A stretch of DNA of 64,000 bases from Caulobacter sp. S45 (GTDB taxonomy: Bacteria > Pseudomonadota > Alphaproteobacteria > Caulobacterales > Caulobacteraceae). A program made the translations under genes and the position numbers. This document shows positions 1 through 7,634 of the stretch, piece after piece (the first letter of the stretch is position 1; each line of letters opens with the position of its first letter). The DNA is taken from positions 24,557 through 88,556 of the forward strand of contig NZ_LMUL01000002.1 in assembly GCF_009765965.1 (NCBI RefSeq), in the 5' to 3' direction. The notes beneath the pieces are model-generated. The model had not been told where the DNA came from. It was given only the letters and a program-made list of their open reading frames with translations, and searched no databases.

Positions 1-21
1 CGGGTTGGGCGACGGGGGCGC

Positions 22-535
22 CTTCGATACCACGTGCTATTGCATTCGAAGACACGAAGCGCCCGCATCTGAAACCACGCGCTCAACTGCATCCGATAAC
101 ACGGCAAAATCTCAAAATCGGGCTGCACCTGAAACCACGAATAGTCCTGCACCTGTTCCCACGAGTGGGGCTGCATCCGAAACCACGACATGCCCTGCAC
201 CTGAAACCACGATGCGTCCGCGCCCACCCCGAAATCCATGGCTGCATCTGAAACCACGAGTGTCCGGCCGTCCAAGGTCGCGAATCGGCTGCACTCGAAA
301 CCACGACGGCGCGCCTGACCGAGCCAGCGCGGGCGCTGTCGGCGGCCTGCACTCGATACCACGATGGGGTTAGGCCCCGTTGGAGGCGAAAACCGCCATT
401 TCGGCGGTCGGAATGACCCTGGCCGGCCTGCCGGCGTGGACTCCCGCCCAGAATCGTGGCTGACAAAGGCGGTATCCTGACCTTTCGCCTGACGAGAAAT
501 CGCCTTTCGAGCGCTGCTTGCACTCGAAACCACGT
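22..535. repeat. Iteron array, probable replication origin
   Basis: About twelve direct repeats with core CTGCATCTGAAACCACGA start near 22, 41, 63, 87, 123, 147, 171, 195, 242, 289, 347 and 518. Four consecutive copies (123-212) are spaced exactly 24 bp, and the 195-242-289 steps are 47 bp, close to two periods. Variation is confined to the CATCTG/CACTCG/CACCTG part, while AAACCACG is nearly invariant. Short tandem repeats next to a plasmid initiator gene are the usual binding sites of that initiator. Here they lie beyond the 3' end of repA rather than upstream of its operon. No coding region is convincing in 1-562. Confidence 0.8.
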
Positions 536-562
536 CGGCTTTTTCAGCCTCTTTCGGCGCCC

Positions 563-1576
563 TCAGCGCCGCCGCCGTGTCGCCACGGCAGCTTCATCAA
601 TTCCCGTAAGTGTCAGTTGTCGCGGGTTTTTTCCCCCGTCGATTAAGGCAGCGCGCGCATCCTCTTGAGCGATGCGGGCCTGACGCGCCTCGCGGGCTTT
701 TTCCTGTTTCATCAAGGCCACGGCATCGGCGATGTCGCGGTCCACGAAGTGCACCGCCTCACTGCCATCGTTGGTCTTGGTCATCGTCATCCGATAGCGC
801 GGGAGCTGCTGCTCGGTGCCTTCCTTGGCGGCCAATTTGCGCACCCTGAGGGCAAAATTGCGCACGACTTCCTCGCTGCCGGTCTTCTGCTGCAGCGTCT
901 TGATCTTGACCGTCCAGCCCTGCTCCTGCGAGCCGGCGTGCTTGCGGGCGATGCGGTAAACCGCCTTCTCCAGACCCCCGGTGAGGAGGAAATATTCGCG
1001 GTCCAGGGTGAGCACGCCGCCGGACTCGCGCAGGCCGTTGAACAGCCAGCGCGGGATGGTGAGCGAGATGGATCGCAGCTGGGTCGGATCGTTGGGGTCA
1101 GCCCCCTCCCCTTCGGTGTCCTCGATCCACTTGAAGGCCGCGTATTTGCGCCGCGGACCGGGCCGGATGTTGGTTTCGACTTCGGTGTTTCGCAGGCGCC
1201 GAAGCGCGTTCATCAGGTCGCGATAGTCGGCCCCGCTGGTGCCGCGAGCGATGCCCTTCAGCAGCTCGTAAGGCGTCGTGTAGATGGTCCGCTCGATGTC
1301 GTTTCGACCCCGGTCGATGTCGGCCATGATCTTGGAAATACACCAGATCAGGATGTCGGCGTCCCAGATCGTCGCCATGCCGTAGTTGGGGTTCGGCGTG
1401 ACCTTCACATAGACGCTTTTGTCCTCGCTCTCGTACTCGATCGGGATGTTGCGCTTGCGCTTCTGCAGCGAGAAGAACGGCCGCTCCATCATGTCGCGGC
1501 TGTCCTTGGGCGCATAGTCGACCAGGTCGCCCACGAAGAAGTCGCGGATGGGATGCGGATCCTGGCGCTGCGTCAT
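563..1576 (-). CDS. repA: Plasmid replication initiator protein A (RPA family)
   Basis: The 337-aa protein matches the alphaproteobacterial replication initiator protein A family, which binds plasmid iterons to start replication. Recognisable blocks are the N-terminal PFFSLQKRKRN, the central ADILIWCISKIMAD and YELLKGIARGTSGADY, and the RSISLTIPRWLFNG block, followed by a basic C-terminus. The length fits the family. The ATG overlaps the stop of the preceding partition gene by one base (TGATG), so translation is probably coupled. It is the last gene of the parA-partition-repA operon and its 3' end faces the iteron array, its likely target. Confidence 0.88.
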   Translation of the reverse strand: MTQRQDPHPIRDFFVGDLVDYAPKDSRDMMERPFFSLQKRKRNIPIEYESEDKSVYVKVTPNPNYGMATIWDADILIWCISKIMADIDRGRNDIERTIYTTPYELLKGIARGTSGADYRDLMNALRRLRNTEVETNIRPGPRRKYAAFKWIEDTEGEGADPNDPTQLRSISLTIPRWLFNGLRESGGVLTLDREYFLLTGGLEKAVYRIARKHAGSQEQGWTVKIKTLQQKTGSEEVVRNFALRVRKLAAKEGTEQQLPRYRMTMTKTNDGSEAVHFVDRDIADAVALMKQEKAREARQARIAQEDARAALIDGGKNPRQLTLTGIDEAAVATRRRR

Positions 1577-1968
1577 CAGACGGTCTTGCCGGTAATCTGG
1601 CCCTCGAGCGCGGCCAGGGCCCGCTCGAACGTCTCGCCCAGGCCCCAGCCATTGGCGTCGGCCAGCGCGTAGAACTGATTGAGGCAGGCGTCCGTCACCT
1701 TGACGTTCAACTGCTTGTCACGCCCGGTGCGCCGCCGGCGCAGACGGGCCTCCTGCGCGATCGGCTCGGCGGCCGGCGCGGCGATGGCGACCGGCCTAGG
1801 TGCCGCAGCCGGCGCGGCCTCGCGGCTCACGAAGCCCCTGGATTCGGCGGTTTGGCGCACGGCGGCGACCGCTTGCGGGTCGCGCGGACGGGGCGCCGCG
1901 GCGGGTTTGAACCCGGCGACGTCCAGGTCGTCTTCGTCGTCGCTGAAGATCGATGCCCGCTCGGTCAT
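1576..1968 (-). CDS. Small partition/stability protein
   Basis: A 130-aa protein with an Ala/Pro-rich, low-complexity first 75 residues and a basic RRRRTGRDKQLNVKV segment leading into a short helical domain (about residues 85-128). It sits between parA and repA and overlaps both (4 bp with parA, 1 bp with repA). That position, the size and the DNA-binding-like C-terminus are typical of the small centromere-binding partner of plasmid ParA, often annotated 'stability/partitioning determinant'. The KQLNVKV start of the folded part would suit a ribbon-helix-helix strand, but that is inference. It is not a classical ParB. Confidence 0.65.
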   Translation of the reverse strand: MTERASIFSDDEDDLDVAGFKPAAAPRPRDPQAVAAVRQTAESRGFVSREAAPAAAPRPVAIAAPAAEPIAQEARLRRRRTGRDKQLNVKVTDACLNQFYALADANGWGLGETFERALAALEGQITGKTV

Positions 1969-2669
1969 GCCGCCTGCCCTCCCCTACCCTCGGCTTCCGC
2001 CGATTCCGCCGCTTCGCGAAGCAGCCTCAGGACCTCGTTGGTGAAGGTGCGCGCGTTGGCCACGGCCTTCTCGATGTTGCGCACTGCGGCCGGGTCCAGC
2101 GTCTCCAGGGCTCCGCCGAACGAAAACATCGCCCGGAAGGCTTCGCGCTCGTTCAATTCGGACTCGAACATCCGCACCCCATGCTTCTTCAGTTCGCTCT
2201 GCACGTGGGCCAGGCTGCGCGAGCGCACCGCCACGGCCGTGCGGGTGAGCAACACCGCATGCAGGATGGTGCGCCGCGTCGTGCGTTCCTGCTTCTTGAC
2301 CAGCGACAGCGCGCGCGCAGCTTCCTTGGCGTCGAGCTGCGAGCCTTGGGTCGGCACGATCACCAGGTCCGCCGCACTGATCGCATAGGCCACAGTCAGG
2401 GACGAGGTGCCCTCGCAGTCGACGATGACGAACGGGGCCTTGGTGGCCGCCTCATCGATCTGGTCGAGGATGGTCTCCTGGGTGACCTTCGTGACCACAG
2501 ACAGATTCTCGGGCGTATTGCCGAGCTTGGCCCAGGAATCCACGGGCTGGTTGGGATCCGCATCGATCATGATGACCGGGGCGCGGCGCGCCAGCTGGGT
2601 CGCCAGGATGGTGGCCGCTGTGGTTTTTCCGACCCCGCCCTTGGGCGAGATGAAGGCGATCGTTGGCAT
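1965..2669 (-). CDS. parA: ParA-family partition ATPase
   Basis: A 234-aa ParA/MinD-type ATPase. The deviant Walker A motif KGGVGKT is at residues 10-16, followed by VIMIDADPNQP (about 32-42) and a FVIVDCEG Walker B-like block. It segregates plasmid copies by forming ATP-dependent gradients on nucleoid DNA with a centromere-binding partner, presumably the gene just downstream. The short N-terminus without an HTH places it in the small (type Ib-like) ParA class, so autoregulation would fall to the partner protein. It is the first gene of the operon, and its promoter region holds the nested palindromes at 2690-3000. Confidence 0.92.
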   Translation of the reverse strand: MPTIAFISPKGGVGKTTAATILATQLARRAPVIMIDADPNQPVDSWAKLGNTPENLSVVTKVTQETILDQIDEAATKAPFVIVDCEGTSSLTVAYAISAADLVIVPTQGSQLDAKEAARALSLVKKQERTTRRTILHAVLLTRTAVAVRSRSLAHVQSELKKHGVRMFESELNEREAFRAMFSFGGALETLDPAAVRNIEKAVANARTFTNEVLRLLREAAESAEAEGRGGQAA

Positions 2670-3070
2670 AAGGACCTCCGCGCCGCCGCCTGGTCGCTAC
2701 CAGGTAGCTATCTAGTATCCACCGATTCTCTGAGCCCGGCGGCACTCGCCACCTTGCCTCGACAACCGATAGCTTCCAGGAAGCCTATCAACTCGAAAGC
2801 TTTCGGAAAGGTTACCGGAAGCTTTCGAGAAGCTATCTGGAAGCCCGCTATCTGGTAGCTACCAGTTTAATAGCCCCGAGAAGGTGACCCATTCCAAGCG
2901 GCAAAGACGCTGATAACCTCCTGACGACCCTAGACGATTCGGCCCGCCCTCGGAAGCCCCTAACAGGACGCTTCCCGGTAGCTATCTAGTAGCTACTATT
3001 CCGACCACTTGACTTCGCTTGCCACCGAAAACCCCGCCCGGCGAACGCCGGGCGGGGCAGGGCAGGGGGC
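2670..3070. promoter_or_regulatory. Palindrome-rich parA promoter / candidate parS
   Basis: This 400-bp gene-free stretch between ssb and parA is full of repeats. GGTAGCTATCTAGTA occurs perfectly at 2703-2717 and 2977-2991. CTGGTAGCTACCAG (2852-2865) is a perfect palindrome. GCTACC-A-GGTAGC spans 2696-2708, CGAAAGCTTTCG (2794-2805) is a perfect palindrome, and a GATAG..TTCCaGGAA..CTATC dyad spans 2768-2789. Dense inverted repeats upstream of parA fit an operator and centromere (parS) region bound by the small partition protein. A related GGTAGCTA-type site recurs at 23187-23203. Confidence 0.7.
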
Positions 3071-3439
3071 TCATGCCGCTTCGACGACCTCTTTCTGGTC
3101 GGGCTTGTCGAGGGACTTCAACTCGTGCTGCGGCGTGGCCACCACCACCTTGGAAAAGAAGCGCTCGACGCCGTCCTTGTCGGTGTAGCGGTCGTGACGG
3201 ATCTCGCCTTCGACGAACACCTTGGTCCCGGTCGGCAGGCTGCAGCCTTCCAGCCACTTCACGGTGCCGGCGTTCCAGACCTCCACGGTGTGCCAGGTCG
3301 TGTAGTCCTTCTTCGCCCCTTCCTTCTTGGTGTAGCGGCTCGTCGCCACCCGCAGGGTCGCCACCTTCTTGCCGCCCGCCGTGGTGCGGACTTCAGCTTC
3401 GGCGCCGGTGAAGCCGATCAGTTGGACCTTGTTGAGCAT
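3071..3439 (-). CDS. ssb: Single-stranded DNA-binding protein, tail-less
   Basis: A 122-aa OB-fold SSB. It begins MLNKVQLIGFTGAEAEVR, has the conserved TTWHTVEVWNAG segment, then KVFVEGEIRHDRYTDKDG and a FFSKVVV strand. It protects single-stranded DNA during plasmid replication or conjugation. Chromosomal SSBs end in an acidic tip (DDDIPF-like) that recruits partners, whereas this one stops at KPDQKEVVEAA without such a tip. That is common for plasmid SSBs and suggests DNA coating without partner recruitment. The start is the ATG at 3439. A structured repeat element lies about 90 nt upstream at 3529-3631. Confidence 0.9.
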   Translation of the reverse strand: MLNKVQLIGFTGAEAEVRTTAGGKKVATLRVATSRYTKKEGAKKDYTTWHTVEVWNAGTVKWLEGCSLPTGTKVFVEGEIRHDRYTDKDGVERFFSKVVVATPQHELKSLDKPDQKEVVEAA

Positions 3440-3528
3440 CGTCTTTCTCCATCTTCCGCCCAGAAGAGCCCGGGCGGCCCGCGGTCCCTGCCGCGATCAC
3501 GAGACCGCCCAGGACGGGGACAAGGGAG

Positions 3529-3631
3529 GGGATGAAGCTCGGCGGGGCTGGAAACCGGTCTGCAGCGGCGCTAGCTGCGAAGACCGGAGGGTCCGGGCCG
3601 GCCGCCTCGCTGGCGAGGTCGGCTTCAACCC
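3529..3631 (-). ncRNA. Structured leader element, copy A (upstream of ssb)
   Basis: This is the first of two ~105-nt elements in the leaders of minus-strand genes; copy B is at 4523-4631. Shared blocks, given on the plus strand, are GGAAACCGGYCTGCA, CGGCGC, CCGGAGGGTCC and a hairpin CCTCGC-loop-GCGAGG (3605-3618 here). The ends form a closing inverted repeat, GGGATGAAGC (3529-3538) with GCTTCAACCC (3622-3631), one mismatch. Copy B closes with a different 12-bp sequence, so pairing is kept while sequence changes, as expected for a conserved RNA stem. The minus strand is inferred from the position 90 nt upstream of the ssb ATG. I do not recognise a known riboswitch. Confidence 0.45.
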
Positions 3632-4237
3632 CGAGCGACCCGGCCTAGGTTTACGTGATTGATCGCGCGGGAACGTCTGCCGCCGCGGCTGACCGGGGAA
3701 GAGCGAAAGCGGGCCTCAACGCCCCACTGAACCTTCGCCGCCCGAGATCAGAGCCGCAATCGGCCAAGGCCACCCTGGCGATCCAGCGACGAAAGGCACA
3801 GGCGCCACGAGAGGGAAGGGGAGGGCGCAACGCCAAACCGACCGGACCTGGGATGAACCGGCCACCCCGGGCAGGAAACCCAGACCCCTAACCGGGCCAA
3901 GGCTGCTCCACCGAAGACCTTCACCAACGCCCCCACCCACTTGGCCGCCGTGAATTCCGCCAGGATATGGGGGGCCACCCTCCACCGAAGCCCGCAAGCT
4001 CGGGCACCTTCTGGCGACGCCGGCCCCATCGCGCCACCGCCTGCCATCCTCGCCGGCGGGGAAACGGGCGGCGCAAAGCCCGGCGGACTGAACCGCCGAC
4101 AGAACGAATCACCAACCTCAACCGGCGGCGCCCCACCCGGCCTGACCCCCTAGCCGTTGGAAAGTGTTCCCCGCCTGTTCAACAACACAACGACGGCGGC
4201 GCCCGAGAGTGCCGCCATCAGAGCCGTCCGCGCCCCC
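3632..4237. other. Gene-free stretch
   Basis: About 600 bp of GC-rich sequence between the leader element and the small gene at 4238. Open frames exist on both strands, but they are Arg/Pro/Gly-rich, mutually overlapping and lack ribosome-binding sites, which is normal by chance at this GC content. I see no repeat, hairpin or RNA gene that I can support. Confidence 0.5.
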
Positions 4238-4453
4238 TCAGTGAAGGGTTCGATCGACCGCGATCAGCTTGGCGAAATGCGAAATGGCGCCCGCCTCGAG
4301 TTGAAAGATCGTGCAGGTGATCTCTTCCTGCCGGTCCAGCTCCTCGAGCACCGACCAGACGTCCCAGCACTCGGCGACCACGTACCAGCAGTCAACGTCG
4401 TAGAATTGATTGGCGTGTTCCAACACCGCCTGCGCCATCGCCATGCTCGCCAT
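4238..4453 (-). CDS. Small hypothetical protein
   Basis: A 71-aa acidic protein (MASMAMAQAVLEHANQF...) rich in Trp, Asp and Glu, with an amphipathic helical look and one DCWYVVAECWDVW aromatic patch. A purine-rich GGGAGATGG precedes the ATG at a workable distance, and composition is unlike the Arg/Pro-rich chance frames around it, which supports a real gene. No family is recognised. It lies in the plasmid-maintenance block between ssb and the DUF2493 gene, and its leader carries copy B of the structured element shared with ssb, so the two genes may be co-regulated. Confidence 0.55.
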   Translation of the reverse strand: MASMAMAQAVLEHANQFYDVDCWYVVAECWDVWSVLEELDRQEEITCTIFQLEAGAISHFAKLIAVDRTLH

Positions 4454-4522
4454 CGTCCATCTCCCGTCTGGATCTGCGGGCTCATCCCGCGATCATGCGA
4501 CCGGCCGGGGCGGGGAGAGGGG

Positions 4523-4631
4523 CCGGCCACAAGGTCGGCGGCGGCGGAAACCGGCCTGCACGGCGCGCAGCAACGGAAGGCCGGAGGGTCCGCCGACGCC
4601 GCCTCGCCAAGCGAGGTCGCCTTGTGGCCGG
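4523..4631 (-). ncRNA. Structured leader element, copy B
   Basis: The second copy of the element at 3529-3631, by eye about 80% identical over its central ~85 nt. It is closed by a perfect 12-bp inverted repeat, CCGGCCACAAGG (4523-4534) with CCTTGTGGCCGG (4620-4631). The inner hairpin CCTCGC-CAA-GCGAGG is at 4602-4616. It begins about 70 nt upstream of the small minus-strand gene (ATG at 4453), matching the spacing of copy A to ssb. It could be a cis-acting RNA leader, a protein-binding DNA site or a miniature mobile repeat. Confidence 0.45.
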
Positions 4632-4781
4632 ACGGCCCCGTTCCAGGTTTGCATGTCGATCGCGGTCAGCCCGCGCCCTGGCCGGAGAAACCTCGGCGCC
4701 TTGGTAGGCCCCTCGCGGAACACCAACCGGCTTCGAAAACGCGAAAAACGGCGACCTCTCGGCCGCCGCCTCGCCGGGGTG

Positions 4782-5714
4782 TCAGGCCTTGGCCCGAACC
4801 GGATGGTGACGAATGCCCCGTTCGTTGGCCTTCTGACCCAGGTTCAAAGCAGGTCCGAAGTCATGCATGCCCTCGCTTCGACCCGGGTTGACCGAATTGG
4901 CCAGGGTGAGGACGCAGACCGGATCCAGCTCGAGCATCTGATCGTTGGCCCGGAACGGGGCCGCCCGGCCGTTGCCGTCGAAGTCCGCCTTGGCCAGCAC
5001 CAAGGTGACGCCCTTCTGGTTGGCCCACTTGATGGCCAGCTTCTCGCCGCCTCGCGCGCCCGAGGTGGCGAGCGCCATGTCGGGCCATTGGCTGCGCGCC
5101 CAGTTCAGAGCATCGAAGATGCGCCCGGCGTCCTCGGCCGTATCGGCCTGTGGCGCGGCGCGAAAGGCGACGATCGTTGAGCCCGGGTGGGCGATCTGGT
5201 GTTTGCGGGCCTTCTGGGCCCGCAGAGCCTCGCGCGCGTCAATCTGGGCGGCCGTGGTACGCGACGCCTTCACCGAGCCCTTCCAGGGGCTCCAGACCTC
5301 GCCCGTGGTGGTGGTGTAGCTCGCCGAAGCCGCATCGCGGATCAGCTCCAGGGCCAGGGTGGCCACATCGGCCGCGCGGGCCCGGCGGGTCGCTTCCTGG
5401 ATCTCGACGTCGAGGATTTCCGACCCATCGAAATCCCGCACCAGACCATTGAGGGTGTCTCGCGCTTTGTCGCCGTCGCGCTCGATGCGCTGCGCCGCGG
5501 AGTGGAAGGCGCCGATCAGCGCTTCGCAGACGACGCCCGCGACATCCTCCAGGGCGGTCTCGGTCACCAGGTCCAGAACCTCGTTCATCAGGCCATGGCC
5601 CAGCTGCAGCAAGGCGTCTTCCTGCGGATAGGGTCGCGGATCCTCCAGTTCGAGCGCTTGGGACTCGAAGAGCGTCAAGCGGTCGTCTGTAGGGAGGGGG
5701 GAGAGAAGGGGCAT
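4782..5714 (-). CDS. DUF2493 (YspA-like SLOG) protein
   Basis: A 310-aa protein whose C-terminal half carries the DUF2493/YspA SLOG-type domain: TSGARGGEKLAIKWANQKGV followed by ANDQMLELDPVCVL and GMHDFGPALNLGQKA. SLOG domains have a Rossmann-like fold and bind nucleotide ligands or nucleic acids. DUF2493 proteins are common on alphaproteobacterial plasmids and integrative elements, but their role there is not established. I chose the ATG at 5714 (MPLLSPLPTDDRL); the frame continues upstream but is Arg/Pro-rich and improbable. A strong hairpin (5782-5818) lies just upstream. Confidence 0.8.
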   Translation of the reverse strand: MPLLSPLPTDDRLTLFESQALELEDPRPYPQEDALLQLGHGLMNEVLDLVTETALEDVAGVVCEALIGAFHSAAQRIERDGDKARDTLNGLVRDFDGSEILDVEIQEATRRARAADVATLALELIRDAASASYTTTTGEVWSPWKGSVKASRTTAAQIDAREALRAQKARKHQIAHPGSTIVAFRAAPQADTAEDAGRIFDALNWARSQWPDMALATSGARGGEKLAIKWANQKGVTLVLAKADFDGNGRAAPFRANDQMLELDPVCVLTLANSVNPGRSEGMHDFGPALNLGQKANERGIRHHPVRAKA

Positions 5715-5781
5715 GGGATCGTCCTGTCGGTTGGAGGGGGAGCCCGTCGGCTCGTGACCGCCCGCGCCGACAGACGGCGTT

Positions 5782-5818
5782 CGCCACAAGGGCTTTGAGC
5801 GCAGCGTCCCTTGTGGCG
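5782..5818. terminator. 11-bp stem-loop between gcrA and the DUF2493 gene
   Basis: CGCCACAAGGG (5782-5792) pairs perfectly with CCCTTGTGGCG (5808-5818) across a 15-nt loop. It sits in the 198-bp gap downstream of gcrA and upstream of the DUF2493 ATG. There is no T-run, so it may be an attenuator or leader structure rather than an intrinsic terminator. The CCACAAGG core also appears in the closing stem of element copy B. Confidence 0.45.
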
Positions 5819-5912
5819 GGCGCCGGATGGTGGCGAGGTCATTCGAGCCAAAGGGCTTGCGCCTCACCCAAAGGCCTGACCTGCCTCGCCGCACCCGACA
5901 GTCGGGCGCGCC

Positions 5913-6395
5913 CTAAACGAGACCCGCCAAGGCCCGACGAACCACCGGGTCGCGATCCGCCCGCCAGGCCGCGCCCGCCCGTACCCCCTGGGCGCGATGA
6001 GACGGGCAGTAGGGGCCGTGGGCCAGCCGCCCGCAGAAGCTGAAGTCGTCCGCCTTCGGATCGCCGATCGGCCATTTGCAGGTGTGGGCGCCCAGCGCGG
6101 TCATCGACGTGATCAGACCCGGGCCCTCCATCGACGGTGCGGGCGTCGGCGACACCGGTCGTGGTTCGAGGCGCCGTCTGACGGGAGCCGCTGGCCTGGC
6201 CGACCGGACCTTGGCCGGCTTGGTTGGGCGTGAGGGAACCGCGCGACCGCCCAGCCCCAAACGATGGACCTTGCCGATGACGGCGTTGCGGGTGACTCCG
6301 CCCAGCTGCTTTGCGATCTGCGCGGCAGACAGCCCGTCGAGCCAGAGCTTCGAGAGGGTAGTGACACGGTCGTCGGACCAGGCGAGGTCGGACAT
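5913..6395 (-). CDS. gcrA: GcrA family cell cycle regulator
   Basis: A 160-aa GcrA homologue. The N-terminal helix-turn-helix reads MSDLAWSDDRVTTLSKLW, LSAAQIAKQLGG and TRNAVIGKVHRLGL. A Pro/Arg linker follows, then the C-terminal Cys/His block CKWPIGDPKADDFSFCG and YCPSHR, which in GcrA binds sigma-70 domain 2. GcrA activates promoters carrying CcrM-methylated GANTC sites. The start at 6395 is set by GGAGG eight bases upstream; the longer frame to 6452 has no such signal. Hosts already have a chromosomal gcrA, so an element-borne copy could tune replication or transfer to the host cell cycle. Confidence 0.9.
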   Translation of the reverse strand: MSDLAWSDDRVTTLSKLWLDGLSAAQIAKQLGGVTRNAVIGKVHRLGLGGRAVPSRPTKPAKVRSARPAAPVRRRLEPRPVSPTPAPSMEGPGLITSMTALGAHTCKWPIGDPKADDFSFCGRLAHGPYCPSHRAQGVRAGAAWRADRDPVVRRALAGLV

Positions 6396-6472
6396 GGGAG
6401 AATCCTCCAGACGCGCTCGGATCGAGCGCACCCAGCCCCGCCCTTCCTCCACCTCCCCGCGGAGGAGACCGC

Positions 6473-7198
6473 CTACATCAGCCCAAGGGACCTCAGGCTC
6501 GCCACCTGGCCGCCCGCGACCACGAGATGATCGTGCACGACGATCTGCAGCGCCTTGGCGGCCTCCACCACCAGCTTGGTCATGTCGATGTCGGCTCGGG
6601 AGGGCGTGGGGTCGCCCGAAGGATGATTATGGGCCAGCAGGATCGCACTGGCCGACAGCTCCAACGCCCGGCGCACCACCTCGCGCGGATAGACCGGAGC
6701 GTGGTCGACGCTGCCGACGCCCAAACACTCGTCGGCGATCAGGCAATTGCGCTTGTCCAGGAACAGCACGTGGAAGACCTCCCGCGGCAAGGCCGCAAGA
6801 CGCACCCGCAGGTAGGACCTGACCGCATCGAACGAGGACAGCACCGTGCGCTGGCGCAGGGGATACTCCAGCGCGCGCTGGAGCAGAGCGTGCAGCAAGC
6901 TGAGCTGACGCGCCGCGTCCACGCCAATCACCCTGGCCAAATCCGCCTCGGCCGCACCGAGGATCCGCCCGACGCCGCCGAAGCGGCCAAGCAGCGCATC
7001 CGCCGCCAAGATAGGATCGGCGCCGGGCGCAAGGCACCGCGAGAGCACCAAGGCGAGGGTGTCGCCTTCATCGAGCCCTTCGACGCCGCTGGCGACGAAG
7101 CGCTGTTGCAGGTCGATGCAGCCAATAACCCCCCCGAAGGCGGGCCTGGACGACGCCTCGGCGACGCCGCCCGCGAATAGGTCGCCTTGCTCAGTCAT
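6473..7198 (-). CDS. radC: RadC family JAB-domain protein
   Basis: A 241-aa RadC/DUF2466 protein. A helix-hairpin-helix-like N-terminal region (around GVGRILGAAEADLARVIG) is followed by the JAB/MPN metalloprotease-like core with motif HNHPSGDPTPSRADI near residue 190. The family was misnamed a DNA repair factor; its biochemical role is unsettled, and plasmid or phage copies are thought to act in anti-restriction or DNA processing. It overlaps the preceding DUF7007-like gene by 8 bp and precedes gcrA by 77 bp, forming part of one minus-strand maintenance operon. Confidence 0.9.
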   Translation of the reverse strand: MTEQGDLFAGGVAEASSRPAFGGVIGCIDLQQRFVASGVEGLDEGDTLALVLSRCLAPGADPILAADALLGRFGGVGRILGAAEADLARVIGVDAARQLSLLHALLQRALEYPLRQRTVLSSFDAVRSYLRVRLAALPREVFHVLFLDKRNCLIADECLGVGSVDHAPVYPREVVRRALELSASAILLAHNHPSGDPTPSRADIDMTKLVVEAAKALQIVVHDHLVVAGGQVASLRSLGLM

Positions 7199-7562
7199 CG
7201 GCCCGCTCTCCGGCCGAGGCGGCGACGCCGAGCAACTGGGCGTGGTACGGGTGGTAACGCTGGACCGTGCGGACCGCAGCCGCCCACACCTCCGCGGCGC
7301 GCGCCGCGTCCACCTCGAAGGCGTCCAGACCCAGCGCGAGGTAAGGCAGGGCCCAGTCGCAATCTTCCTCGAACCAGCCGTCGCAGCTGTAGGCGGTCGA
7401 GCGGACCGGATCGGGCATCCGGGCCAGCGCGGTCAGGGACACGCGCAGGCCCCCATGCGAGGCGGTCGTTACAGACACCGCCTCAGGCCCCAGCGGGGTG
7501 ACGGTTTGGATCGGGCCCCACGGCGAGGAGCTCCCAGGCTTGGGCGGGAAGGGGTAGAGCAT
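7191..7562 (-). CDS. DUF7007-like plasmid protein
   Basis: A 123-aa protein with WGPIQTVTPLGPEAVSVTT, ASHGGLRVSLTAL and the acidic/aromatic motif DGWFEEDCDWALPYLAL. The ASHGG...WFEEDCDWA pattern is what I associate with DUF7007, a domain seen in alphaproteobacterial plasmid and conjugative-element proteins; that assignment is from memory. No catalytic function is known. It starts at the ATG at 7562, 72 nt after the methylase/helicase gene, and its end overlaps radC, so it belongs to the same operon. Confidence 0.65.
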   Translation of the reverse strand: MLYPFPPKPGSSSPWGPIQTVTPLGPEAVSVTTASHGGLRVSLTALARMPDPVRSTAYSCDGWFEEDCDWALPYLALGLDAFEVDAARAAEVWAAAVRTVQRYHPYHAQLLGVAASAGERADD

Positions 7563-7634
7563 GGCCGGCGTCCGCGTCGGGCGGGGACCATTCCCCAGCC
7601 CGGCTCGCCTCCCGGACCCCTTCCTCCAAGCTCC

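Noticed and set aside
123..212. 24-bp periodic repeats as a CRISPR array
   Set aside because: Repeats are 18 bp with only 6 bp between them, there are no spacer-sized intervals and no cas genes; they fit iterons.
3655..4153. Short overlapping frames between ssb and the 71-aa gene
   Set aside because: They are Arg/Pro/Gly-rich in every frame, without ribosome-binding sites or recognisable sequence.
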